Positions 1 through 7,306 of a stretch of DNA of 14,365 nt are shown piece after piece. The notes under the pieces were generated by a model. That model worked only from the letters and a program-made list of their open reading frames with translations, ran no database searches and was not told the DNA's origin. The number at the start of each line of letters is the position of its first letter. Within the stretch, counting starts at the first letter, position 1. The DNA comes from JBOGGX01 sp050744245 (GTDB taxonomy: Bacteria > Actinomycetota > Acidimicrobiia > Acidimicrobiales > JBOGGX01). Position numbers and translations under genes: made by a program. The DNA lies in the NCBI GenBank assembly GCA_050744245.1, contig JBOGGX010000207.1:1-14365 (forward strand), in the 5' to 3' direction.

Positions 1-840
1 GCTCGGCCCGGTGAGCGGCGGGGTCTGGCCCCGTGCCGCCCTCCGGCGGGCGGAATACCAGTCGGTGATGGTCTCGTCGGCGAGGGCGGCGACGGCGGCC
101 TCGATCCGGACGGCGAACTTGCGGGAGTCCTCGTCGGGTTCCGGCCACAGCGGCGACCCGAAGGTGATCACCGTCCGGGACGCCTTGGGGAGCCTCATGC
201 CCTTGCCCAGGATCCGGCCGGTTCCGTCGAGATAGATCGGGACCACGGGCACGCCGCACCGCAGCGACAGGTAGGCGGCCCCGCCCCGGAACGGCTGGCC
301 CCACCCGTCGGGCGAGCGTCCGCCCTCGGGGAAGATCAGCATGCTCCACCCGTCCTCGATGAGGGCGGCGGCGTCGTCGGCCGATCGCCGGTTCACCTTG
401 GTCCGCTCGATGGGAATGGCGTTGAGGACCAGGGCCGACACCGACCCCGTGAGCCGATTGCGGAAGAAGTAGTCGGCCGCCGCGGCCACGAACATCTTGT
501 GCCGCCACACGTCGGGGAGCGAGGTGAGCACGAGCGGCGTGTCGAGATGGCTGTGGTGGTTGGCGGCGAAGATCACCGGCCGCACCGGATCGGCGTCGGT
601 CAGATCGGCTAGCCGGTCGACGCCCCGCCGCTCCGGGTCGGCCAGGGCCGCGACCGACGGCCGCATGACGGCTTCGAGCAGCACCCCCCTGGCCATGCGG
701 GCCAACGCCTTCCTGGCCCACGCGGTTTCGTAGTCGAGCCCGGCCTTGCCCTTCTCGGCGGGCGGTGCGACGCCCCGCGGCACCGCTGGTGCGACGTAGG
801 GGAACGACCGCCGCCGGAGGAGGGTGGCGACCGGACCCAC
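1..840 (-). CDS. PlsC-type 1-acyl-glycerol-3-phosphate acyltransferase-like protein, C-terminus cut by window edge
   Basis: Likely transfers a fatty acyl group from acyl-CoA or acyl-ACP to a lysophospholipid or similar hydroxyl acceptor at the membrane. The minus frame is open for 280 codons from the left edge. Acyltransferase block I is NHHSHLD, with the catalytic His95 and Asp100 of the HX4D motif. Block III is IFPEGGRSPDG at 169-179, and block IV is GVPVVPIY at 196-203. The spacing is normal for PlsC and the length suggests only the tail is missing. The GTG start at 840 shares one base with the TAG stop of the upstream LarA-like gene (TAGTG), so translation is probably coupled; GAGG lies just upstream. 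ATG codons further in (first at about codon 49) are less likely starts. It is the last visible gene of a lipid operon. The true acyl acceptor cannot be read from sequence: a lysophosphatidate acceptor is the family default, but ether-lipid or wax-type acceptors are possible in this context. Confidence 0.9.
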   Translation of the reverse strand, partial: MGPVATLLRRRSFPYVAPAVPRGVAPPAEKGKAGLDYETAWARKALARMARGVLLEAVMRPSVAALADPERRGVDRLADLTDADPVRPVIFAANHHSHLDTPLVLTSLPDVWRHKMFVAAAADYFFRNRLTGSVSALVLNAIPIERTKVNRRSADDAAALIEDGWSMLIFPEGGRSPDGWGQPFRGGAAYLSLRCGVPVVPIYLDGTGRILGKGMRLPKASRTVITFGSPLWPEPDEDSRKFAVRIEAAVAALADETITDWYSARRRAARGQTPPLTGPS

Positions 841-2438
841 TAGGAGACCTCGGCCATCGCCAGCGGCGGCACGTGGAGATGGGTGATGGTGGCGTCGCGG
901 CCGACGATGTCCGACGCCATCTCGAGGGCATCGTCCATGGTGGACGCCGGGCGGAAGCCGAGGCGCCGCACCGTCTTCGGCTCGCCGCCGACGATGATCA
1001 CGTGGTGGTGGCCGCCCAGGTAGTCGAGGGCGTGGGCCCCCCAGTACCACATGTAGAAGGGATGGACGCCGTGGTAGGCGTAGCTGGTCCGGTACAGGTG
1101 CCGGTACCACTCGTCCTCGGCGAAGCTCTTCTCGAACCGCTGCTCGATCTCGGCCGGGTCCGTCGTCTCCGCCAGCACCTGCTCGAAGAAGTCGATGTAG
1201 CTGGGATGGTGCACGGGATGGAACTCCGATGGCGTCGGGTGGGTCATGATCAGCACGCCACCCTTGCGCACCAACGGTTTGCCGCGGTAGAGGTTGAAGA
1301 AGTAGCCGAGCCCGAGGCACATGACCAGGATCGGGTTCATCACCGAGTTCACGTTGTACGGGCAGATGTAGGGCAGCCCGAGGGTGAGGATGTCGGTCTG
1401 GCCTTCGACGTGGACGAGCTGCTGCTCGAACACGTGCTCGAGGGTCCGGTCGTGCACCGGGCCCACCTCGCCGGCCTGGACCGACGTGAGCCCGTAGGGA
1501 GCCTTCATCGAGTGGAAGATGGTGCGGGCCAACCGGGCCGGGGTGTGGGCCAGCGACTTCTGGGTGGCGACGAACCCGGCCCGGTCGCGCGGCGACCACT
1601 CCCACTCCCGCTTCATCAGGAAGTCGAACGGCTTGGGGAAGGTCTGGGTGTTGAGCGTCGTCTCGATCTGGAACACGTTGACGCCGGCGTCGGTGATCAC
1701 CTTGCCCATGCGCCAGTTGGAGTGGTGGAGGGCCGAGTGGTGCCGGTCCATGAGGCTGCGTGAGTCCAGCAGCGTGCGCACGTTGTGGTGGTGACGCAGG
1801 CTGCGGTACGAGGCCAGCCCGGTGGCGGTCGACTTCCAGCCGCCGTCCATGGGGACGAGGTTGATGTTGACGTAGACGAGGAGGTCGGACTCGGCCGCCC
1901 GCTTGTTGATCTCGATCTCCTCACCGGACTCGGTGGTGCCGAGATAGGCCAACTGGTCCGGATCTTCGGCGTCGAGGTTGTACAGCAGGCCGTGGGGGGC
2001 GAAGGCGTCGTACACCCGGTCACCGACGGCGTGACGCAGCTCGGGTTCGGTCATCCGCCGATGCAGGGCCAGGGCGGCGATGAGGTGGACGTCGTCGACG
2101 CCCGCGGCGGCGGCCTGGTCGAGCACGGCCTCGATGACCCGTTGCCGTACGTCGGGGCGGCGCATCGGCGGCAGCGGGAGCGAGATGTCGTCGAAGGCGA
2201 TGGTCAGCCGCATGCCCGGGGTCAGCAGCGCGCTGAGCGGCTTCTGGTCGCCGAGCGGGGTCTCGAGGGCGCGCCTGATGGCGCCGTCGGCGTCGCGGAT
2301 GCCGGGTCGCGGCTCGGGCGGATAGATCACGCGGGTGCGTTCGGCCGGCAGCCGTTCGAGCCGGAACCCCTCGCCGTGGTGGTAGAGGATCGGCGGCGTC
2401 GACCGGTCGACGTCGAGGACGAACCCGGGCCTGGGCAT
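840..2438 (-). CDS. LarA-like (lactate racemase N-terminal domain, DUF2088) protein, divergent
   Basis: A 532-residue protein of the nickel-pincer racemase (LarA) superfamily. The N-terminal half carries LHRRMTEPEL (His126, matching the metal-site HR..T..E motif of LarA), EINKRAAESDLLVYV at 175-190, GGWK with Lys202 where LarA attaches the pincer cofactor, and RHHHN at 215-219, whose His218 lies at the same distance from the lysine as LarA His200. The usual PHxFAGYSGGxK stretch is shortened to PMDGGWK, so the second metal-site histidine is absent. The protein is about 100 residues longer than typical LarA, with an aromatic and His-rich C-terminal half (for example YHGVHPFYMWYWGAHALDY, 455-473). 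The ATG start overlaps the upstream stop by one base (TGATG) and is preceded by AGGAGAAGGAG. No cofactor-making larB, larC or larE gene is in the window. LarA enzymes racemise or epimerise 2-hydroxy acids; the substrate here is unknown. Family assignment is fairly sure, activity is not. Confidence 0.78.
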   Translation of the reverse strand: MPRPGFVLDVDRSTPPILYHHGEGFRLERLPAERTRVIYPPEPRPGIRDADGAIRRALETPLGDQKPLSALLTPGMRLTIAFDDISLPLPPMRRPDVRQRVIEAVLDQAAAAGVDDVHLIAALALHRRMTEPELRHAVGDRVYDAFAPHGLLYNLDAEDPDQLAYLGTTESGEEIEINKRAAESDLLVYVNINLVPMDGGWKSTATGLASYRSLRHHHNVRTLLDSRSLMDRHHSALHHSNWRMGKVITDAGVNVFQIETTLNTQTFPKPFDFLMKREWEWSPRDRAGFVATQKSLAHTPARLARTIFHSMKAPYGLTSVQAGEVGPVHDRTLEHVFEQQLVHVEGQTDILTLGLPYICPYNVNSVMNPILVMCLGLGYFFNLYRGKPLVRKGGVLIMTHPTPSEFHPVHHPSYIDFFEQVLAETTDPAEIEQRFEKSFAEDEWYRHLYRTSYAYHGVHPFYMWYWGAHALDYLGGHHHVIIVGGEPKTVRRLGFRPASTMDDALEMASDIVGRDATITHLHVPPLAMAEVS

Positions 2439-3586
2439 CAGCGGTTGCGCTCCTTCTCCTGGCGGAGGTCGAAGGCGATACGCACCGCGCCGCGGGACCC
2501 GGCCTGGGCCGCGTGCCCGATCGCCTCTTCGTAGCGGGCGATGGGGTAGGTGGCGGTCACCAACCGGCCGAGATCGGCCGAGTGCACGAGTTCGATGGCG
2601 GTGTCGAAGTCGGCCCGCTCGTAGGCGTAGCAGCCGCGCAGCGCCGCCTCCCGATGCCAGAGCGACGTTAGGTTGACCGTGACCGTGGCCGGCATCCCAA
2701 CCACGAGCACCGTGCCCCCCGGGCCGATGACCGACAGCGCCTGGGTGATCGAGTCGTCGGTGCCGACGCAGTCGAACACGACCGCCGCCCCTCCGGTGAG
2801 CTGGCCGCCGGCCAGCATCGAACCGGTCGCCCGGCGGACGGTGCGCCCGAGCGTGTCGGGCTCGACCACGCGGTCGGCGCCGAGTGACTCGGCCACCCGG
2901 CGCTGCTCCTGATGCCTGGCCGTGATGAGCACCTCGGCGTCGGGATGCAGGTGGCGCAGGGCGGCCAGGGTCAACAGGCCGAGGGCGCCGGCGCCGATGA
3001 TCGCGGCGTCGCCGCCCGGTGACTGGCGCACGGCGTGCACCGCACAGGCGGCCGGCTCGATGAGCACCGCCTCCTCGTCGGTCAGCGCGTCGGGCACGGG
3101 CACCAGCTGCGACTCGTGGGCGACCATCGAGGTCGACCAGCCGCCGCCCGTGTCGGCGCAGAACCCCGACTGCAGCCCGGGTTCGATGGCGCCGAAGGCG
3201 ATCCGCTCGCACCGGTTGATCCGGCCCCCGGCGCACTGCGGGCACGGCGGCTCGATGCCTCGCGCCGCGCAGGCCAGCACCGGCACGAGGGCAACCCGTG
3301 TGCCGTCGTCCAGGTCGCCGACGACTTCGTGGCCGGGCACGAACGGGAACGAGACGATCGGCTCGAAGTAGCGGCTGGCGTGGCCGTCGATCGTGGCCAG
3401 GTCGCTGCCGCAGATGCCGGACAGCCTCGGCCGCAACCGAACCCATCCCGGCCCGGGGAGATCCGGACGGTGGATGTCCTTGAGGGCCAATGGTCCGTAG
3501 GCCGCGCCCCGACCCGGAACCAGCCGCCCGGCCACCGCGGCCGCCGCGTAGCGCACCGGCTTGCGGCTGTAGACGAGGGCCCTCAC
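2438..3586 (-). CDS. Zinc-dependent alcohol dehydrogenase of the MDR superfamily
   Basis: A 382-residue medium-chain dehydrogenase/reductase, expected to oxidise a secondary alcohol or polyol (or reduce the ketone) with NAD(P). Visible features in order: catalytic zinc ligand Cys59 in GICGSD; GHE at 85-87; the structural zinc cluster Cys106, Cys115, Cys118 and Cys126; EPAACAVHA at 177-185; and the Rossmann fingerprint GAGALG at 198-203. The layout matches threonine/sorbitol dehydrogenase-like members; the substrate is not identifiable. The GTG at 3586 is chosen as start because GTGA overlaps the TGA of the upstream reductase gene by four bases, the classic coupled arrangement. An upstream in-frame start at 3661 would add 25 residues lying inside the neighbour and unlike any MDR N-terminus. 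It is the second gene of the lipid operon and ends one base into the LarA-like gene, so a shared substrate with that protein is plausible but inferred. Confidence 0.9.
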   Translation of the reverse strand: MRALVYSRKPVRYAAAAVAGRLVPGRGAAYGPLALKDIHRPDLPGPGWVRLRPRLSGICGSDLATIDGHASRYFEPIVSFPFVPGHEVVGDLDDGTRVALVPVLACAARGIEPPCPQCAGGRINRCERIAFGAIEPGLQSGFCADTGGGWSTSMVAHESQLVPVPDALTDEEAVLIEPAACAVHAVRQSPGGDAAIIGAGALGLLTLAALRHLHPDAEVLITARHQEQRRVAESLGADRVVEPDTLGRTVRRATGSMLAGGQLTGGAAVVFDCVGTDDSITQALSVIGPGGTVLVVGMPATVTVNLTSLWHREAALRGCYAYERADFDTAIELVHSADLGRLVTATYPIARYEEAIGHAAQAGSRGAVRIAFDLRQEKERNR

Positions 3587-5928
3587 CTTCGCACCAGGCT
3601 GCCCGGTCGGGGCGGGGCCAGCGGCAGCGGCTTGAGCGGCGCGCCCGCCATCTTCGACCACTGCTCGACCAGCCAGCCCCGCTTGCGAGCGATCGCCGCC
3701 AGCCTGGTCTCCGGGTTGACCGCGACCGGGAACCCGACCGCCTCCAGCAGGGGGAGGTCGGACGACGAGTCGGCATAGGCCACGGACTCGGCCAGATCGA
3801 TGTCCTCGGCTGCGGCGAAGTCAAAGAGGACCGACGCCCTGGCCTCGCCGGTCGGCGGCACCTCGGTCAGCTCCCCCGAGTACGTGCCGTCGGGCCGCAC
3901 GGACAGCGAGGCGCACACGATGTCGTCGAACAGAGGACGAATCGGCTCGACGATGAAGTCGAGGGCCCCGGTGATGAGCACCGTCCTGTGGCCGAGCGCC
4001 CGGTGCTCGCGCACGCGGCGCAGCGCGTCGGGGAACGCCTTGGTGATGATGAGGTCGCTCAGCAGCTCGGCCGCGTCCTCTGCGATCTGGTCGACCGGTG
4101 CGTCCTCGTAGCGCCGGTAGAAGTGGCGGAGGAAGTCGCCCCGGTCCCGCCGGTCGAGGGCCAGGAGGCCGGGCGCCTCCGCCAGGGTCTTGGCCACGAA
4201 CCGAAGCCGGTCGTTGATCGGCAGCCGGCGTGTCGCCAGCCACGAGTACGACGCCACCACGTTCGAGGCGATGATCGTGTTCTCGAGGTCGAATGCGGCC
4301 ATGTGGCGCTGGGGTGACAAGACCTGCCCCCGCAGCCGTTCGTCCCGGTTGAGGCGGGAACGGCCGCCGCCGGTGGTGCGGACCCTGGCCTGCTGGACCA
4401 CCGACGGCAGGTGGATGTCGTGCACGTAGGTGGCCCAGTCGATGGCCCGCGGGTCGAACGCGAACGCAGCCCGATCGTCATCGTCCACATTGGACCATAG
4501 TGCGAGCAGGCGGTCGACGCCGTAGATCGCCTCGCACTCGGCGTAGGCGCCGTACAGCTCGACGTAGCTGATGGCCCGGTCGACCTCCTCGCGCCGCTCC
4601 TCGATGCGGGCGTTCCACTCGGCCTCGCGGCCCCGCAGCGGGAGCGCGGTCAGCACCTTCTCGGCCCGCTCCATCGTCCGCTTGGCCCTGGTCAGCTGGC
4701 GCTGGACCCGGCCCCGGCCCGGGAACGACCAGTCGGGCACGACGATGGGCTGGCCCTCCCGGTCGTAGAGCGGGTGCTCGGTGAACCAGGTGCGCACCAG
4801 GTCGACCAGGCGCCGGTAAGCGAGCGGGTTGGTCGCCCCCGAGGCCACCTGCACCACCTCGACCCGGTCGGGCTCAGGGCCCTTGGCCGCGACCGCGCAG
4901 ATCGCGCCGACGACCAGGTCGACCGGGATGACGTCGACGATGCCCTCGGGCACGCCCGGGAACTCCTTCAGGAGACCGCGGGCGTAGGAGATGATGATGG
5001 GCTCGGCCATCCGGAAGCCGCGGATCCAGCCGGGTCTGGGCTCGGCCAGGGCCGACTCGATGATCGACGGGCGCACGATCGACACGGGCACATCGCCCCG
5101 GGTCTCGTCGAGGGCCCGCTCGCCCAGGGCCTTGGTGAACGTGTAGGCGTCCGGCCAACCGACGGAGGCGGCGCGTGACCGGCCGGCCTCGGCCATCCGG
5201 TCGTTCACCCATTCGGTGCGGCGCTGCTCGGTCTTGGCGGCCAGCAGGGGCGCGCCCGCGGCGCCGAGCTCGCGCCGGGCCTGCTTGCGGAGCGACGCCA
5301 GCATCTCCGGGGTCCGGCTGGCCGTCTCGAAGTCGACCCGAGCCCGCCGGGCGGCGTCCACCTCGGCCCGCCAGTCGAGGTCGAGGAAGAACGGCCCCTC
5401 CGACAGCAGCTGCTCGGGGGCCGAGCCCCGGCGGTTGCCGGCGACGTAGCAGGTGGAGACGGCGACCAGGTGCGGGCGCACGCCGAGCTCATGGAGGACG
5501 GCGACGATCCGGCGCGGGCCGAGCAGGTTGACCTCGACCGCGGCGTCGAGGGGCGAGTCGAAGGCCACGGTGGCGGCGGAGTGGATGACGAGGTCGCAGG
5601 CGGCCAGGGCCGCCCGGCCGTCCTCGTCGAGCCCGAGGCCGTCCCGGGCCACGTCGCCGCGCACGACCGTCACCCGCCTGGCGATCTCGGCCTCGAACGG
5701 ATCCCGCCCGCCCATCCGGTCCCGCAGCGCGTCGAAGGCGTCGTTGCGGAAGATCTCCCGTGTGGCCCGCTGGGCCGGGGTCGACCGCTTCCCGGCCCGC
5801 ACCAGGAGCACCAGCTCGCAGTCGGGAACCGAGCGGAGCAGCCGCTCGACCAGGGCGGTGCCGAGGAAGCCGGTGCTGCCCGTGACGGCGATGCGCCGGC
5901 CGGCCAGACCGTCCCGAATCCGGATCAC
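3583..5928 (-). CDS. Fatty acyl-CoA reductase fused to a C-terminal HAD-IB (SerB-like) domain
   Basis: A 781-residue two-domain protein. Residues 1 to about 515 form an extended-SDR fatty acyl-CoA reductase: nucleotide motif TGSTGFLG at 16-23, VSTCYVAG around 157-164, catalytic YTFTK (Tyr262, Lys266), and a FAR-type C-terminal helical region with YGAYAECEAIYGVDRLLALW at 459-478. It should reduce an acyl-CoA or acyl-ACP with NADPH to an aldehyde or alcohol. Residues about 541-760 form a HAD domain like SerB1: motif I is FDLENT (Asp547, but Glu549 where most phosphatases have Asp), motif II is ITGAL (Thr653), and motif IV is ADSSSDLPLLE (Asp720, Asp724). The first gene of a four-gene operon, it overlaps the MDR gene by four bases. 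The annotated GTG start lies directly against an AAAGGAGGT ribosome-binding sequence, so the real start may be a few codons inside. A palindromic operator lies just upstream. Domain calls are secure; the product and the HAD substrate are not. Confidence 0.92.
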   Translation of the reverse strand: MIRIRDGLAGRRIAVTGSTGFLGTALVERLLRSVPDCELVLLVRAGKRSTPAQRATREIFRNDAFDALRDRMGGRDPFEAEIARRVTVVRGDVARDGLGLDEDGRAALAACDLVIHSAATVAFDSPLDAAVEVNLLGPRRIVAVLHELGVRPHLVAVSTCYVAGNRRGSAPEQLLSEGPFFLDLDWRAEVDAARRARVDFETASRTPEMLASLRKQARRELGAAGAPLLAAKTEQRRTEWVNDRMAEAGRSRAASVGWPDAYTFTKALGERALDETRGDVPVSIVRPSIIESALAEPRPGWIRGFRMAEPIIISYARGLLKEFPGVPEGIVDVIPVDLVVGAICAVAAKGPEPDRVEVVQVASGATNPLAYRRLVDLVRTWFTEHPLYDREGQPIVVPDWSFPGRGRVQRQLTRAKRTMERAEKVLTALPLRGREAEWNARIEERREEVDRAISYVELYGAYAECEAIYGVDRLLALWSNVDDDDRAAFAFDPRAIDWATYVHDIHLPSVVQQARVRTTGGGRSRLNRDERLRGQVLSPQRHMAAFDLENTIIASNVVASYSWLATRRLPINDRLRFVAKTLAEAPGLLALDRRDRGDFLRHFYRRYEDAPVDQIAEDAAELLSDLIITKAFPDALRRVREHRALGHRTVLITGALDFIVEPIRPLFDDIVCASLSVRPDGTYSGELTEVPPTGEARASVLFDFAAAEDIDLAESVAYADSSSDLPLLEAVGFPVAVNPETRLAAIARKRGWLVEQWSKMAGAPLKPLPLAPPRPGSLVRR

Positions 5929-5937
5929 ACCTCCTTT
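5929..5937 (-). promoter_or_regulatory. Very strong Shine-Dalgarno abutting the reductase start
   Basis: On the minus strand the bases read AAAGGAGGT and end directly against GTG at 5928-5926. That is a near-perfect match to the 16S 3' end but leaves essentially no spacer. The non-standard codon ATT at 5919-5917 would have about 10 bases of spacing, and ATC at 5925-5923 about 4. The conserved TGSTGFLG motif begins only at residue 16, so any of these starts leaves an intact protein. Confidence 0.6.
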
Positions 5938-5952
5938 CTACCACTTGGTAGA
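5937..5952. promoter_or_regulatory. Palindromic operator in front of the lipid operon (probable TetR site)
   Basis: TCTACCACTTGGTAGA is a perfect inverted repeat with 7-base arms and a 2-base centre, beginning 9 bases upstream of the reductase start and touching its ribosome-binding site. The core CTACCAnnTGGTAGA recurs once more in the window, at 11120-11134, directly at the start codon of a TetR-family gene. TetR-family dimers bind short palindromes of this size, so repression of the operon by that TetR protein is the natural inference. No convincing -10 or -35 was found in the 40 bases upstream on the minus strand. Confidence 0.7.
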
Positions 5953-6043
5953 GAGACGGCGGTTCAGCCCCAAAAAAACCACCTCTGTGTCGTCTGGGGC
6001 CGGAATGGCGAGCAGAAGTCGACAGAGAACCGACGGCTCGGGT
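5953..6043 (-). other. glgC 3' flank and promoter region of the lipid operon
   Basis: Ninety-one bases between the glgC stop and the operator. A loose inverted repeat GCCCCA (5967-5972) / TGGGGC (5995-6000) encloses a run of seven A on the plus strand (seven T on the minus transcript), unusual in this GC-rich DNA. A second pair, CGGTTC and GAACCG, flanks it. This may be a weak terminator for glgC or a promoter spacer; the hairpin-then-U-tract geometry is not classical, so neither role is firm. Confidence 0.35.
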
Positions 6044-7273
6044 CTACGGCTTCGGGACCTCCTGGCCCTTGCCCAGGACGACGATCCCGCCGGTGCTGAC
6101 CGTGAACCTCCGCTCCCGGTCGGCCACCTGGTCGACCCCGATCTCGGCCCCCTCGGGCACGACCACGTTCTTGTCGAGGATGGCCCGGCGCACCACCGCC
6201 CCGGCCCCCACGATCGTGTTCTCCATGATCACACAGCCCTCGACCACCGCACCCTGGTTCACGCGCACGCCCGGCGACAGAACGGAATGGTCGACGACCG
6301 CGCCCGAGATCACCACGCCGGGAGCGACGATCGACTCGTGGGCCTCGCCCCCGAGCACGAACTTGGCCCCGGGCAGCTGCGGGTGGTTGGTCATGATCGG
6401 CCACTGCCGGTTGTACAGGTTGAAGACCGGCTCGATCGAGACCAGGTCCATGTGGGCGTCGTGATAGGAGTCGAGGGTTCCGACGTCCCGCCAGTAGCCG
6501 CGGTCGCGCTCGGTCGAGCCGGGGACATCGTTGTCCCTGAAGTCGTACACGTGGGCCACGCCCTCCTTGACGAGCATGGGGACGATGTTGCCGCCCATGT
6601 CGTGGTGCGACCCGTCCTCGGCCGCGTCGATTTGGAGGGCCTCGACCAGCACGTCGGTGGAGAAGACGTAGTTGCCCATCGAGGCGTAGGCCTCGTCGGG
6701 CGAGTCGGGCACCGCCGGTGGGTCGGCCGGCTTCTCGAGGAACGCCTCGATCCGGTTGCCGACCACGGCGGTGTCGATCACGCCGAACTCGGTCGCGCTC
6801 TCCCGCGGCACCCGGATGCCGGCCACGGTCAGCCCGGCGCCCCCGTCGATGTGGGCCTCGACCATCTGCGACGCGTCCATCCGGTACACGTGGTCGGCGC
6901 CGAACACGACCACGTACTCCGGCTCCTCGTCGTAGAGCAGGTTGAACGACTGGTAGATGGCGTCGGCGCTGCCCTGGTACCACCGGGGTCCCCGGCGCTG
7001 CTGGGCCGGCACCGACGTCACGTAGTCACCGACCAGTGACGACATGCGCCACGTGAGCGAGATGTGGCGGTCGAGCGAGTGCGACTTGTACTGGCTCAGC
7101 ACGCACACCCGCAGGTAGCCCGAGTTGATCAGGTTGGACAGGACGAAGTCGACCAGCCGGTACGTGCCGCCGAAGGGCACGGCCGGCTTGGCCCGGTCGG
7201 CCGTGAGCGGCAGCAGCCGCTTGCCCTCGCCTCCGGCGAGCACGATCCCGAGGACATGTGGGCTCTTCGGCAT
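6044..7273 (-). CDS. glgC: Glucose-1-phosphate adenylyltransferase (ADP-glucose pyrophosphorylase)
   Basis: Makes ADP-glucose and pyrophosphate from glucose-1-phosphate and ATP, the committed step of bacterial alpha-glucan synthesis in the cytoplasm. The 409-residue length is standard. Signature motifs: AGGEGKRLLPLT at 13-24 followed by RAKPAVPFGG, WYQGSADAIYQS around 98-109, FGADHVYRMD at 124-133, ATEFGVID at 160-167 (the glucose-1-phosphate and regulatory region), and FLEKP at 178-182. YWRDVGTLDSYHDAHMDL follows, and then a C-terminal left-handed beta-helix of hexapeptide repeats. The ATG at 7273 gives the usual MPKSPHVLGIVLAGG start; the frame stays open upstream, but that extension is antisense to glgM and is rejected. 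The gene is divergent from the GT4 synthase with only 33 bases between starts, the same pairing as glgC and glgM in Mycobacterium. Allosteric control by sugar phosphates is a family property, not read here. Confidence 0.97.
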   Translation of the reverse strand: MPKSPHVLGIVLAGGEGKRLLPLTADRAKPAVPFGGTYRLVDFVLSNLINSGYLRVCVLSQYKSHSLDRHISLTWRMSSLVGDYVTSVPAQQRRGPRWYQGSADAIYQSFNLLYDEEPEYVVVFGADHVYRMDASQMVEAHIDGGAGLTVAGIRVPRESATEFGVIDTAVVGNRIEAFLEKPADPPAVPDSPDEAYASMGNYVFSTDVLVEALQIDAAEDGSHHDMGGNIVPMLVKEGVAHVYDFRDNDVPGSTERDRGYWRDVGTLDSYHDAHMDLVSIEPVFNLYNRQWPIMTNHPQLPGAKFVLGGEAHESIVAPGVVISGAVVDHSVLSPGVRVNQGAVVEGCVIMENTIVGAGAVVRRAILDKNVVVPEGAEIGVDQVADRERRFTVSTGGIVVLGKGQEVPKP

Positions 7274-7306
7274 GCTGACCCCTGACTCACAGTACGCTGC
7301 CGGCCC
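7274..7306. promoter_or_regulatory. Compact bidirectional promoter between glgC and glgM
   Basis: Only 33 bases separate the two start codons. Two TAnnnT-type -10 candidates overlap: TACTGT on the minus strand (7294-7289) and TACGCT on the plus strand (7293-7298), sharing the TA pair. From the plus element, transcription would begin at or next to the GTG of glgM (leaderless). From the minus element a leader of about 10 bases would carry AGGGGTC before the glgC ATG. No clear -35 hexamers are seen. Promoter positions are inferred from spacing only. Confidence 0.5.

Noticed and set aside
765..1763. A 332-codon plus-strand open frame antisense to the LarA-like gene
   Set aside because: His-, Val- and Arg-rich shadow composition; the opposite strand carries conserved family motifs.
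2439..3824. N-terminal extension of the LarA-like open frame to 994 codons
   Set aside because: The extra part is arginine- and proline-rich nonsense overlapping the MDR gene in another frame; the ATG at 2438 with its ribosome-binding site is the real start.
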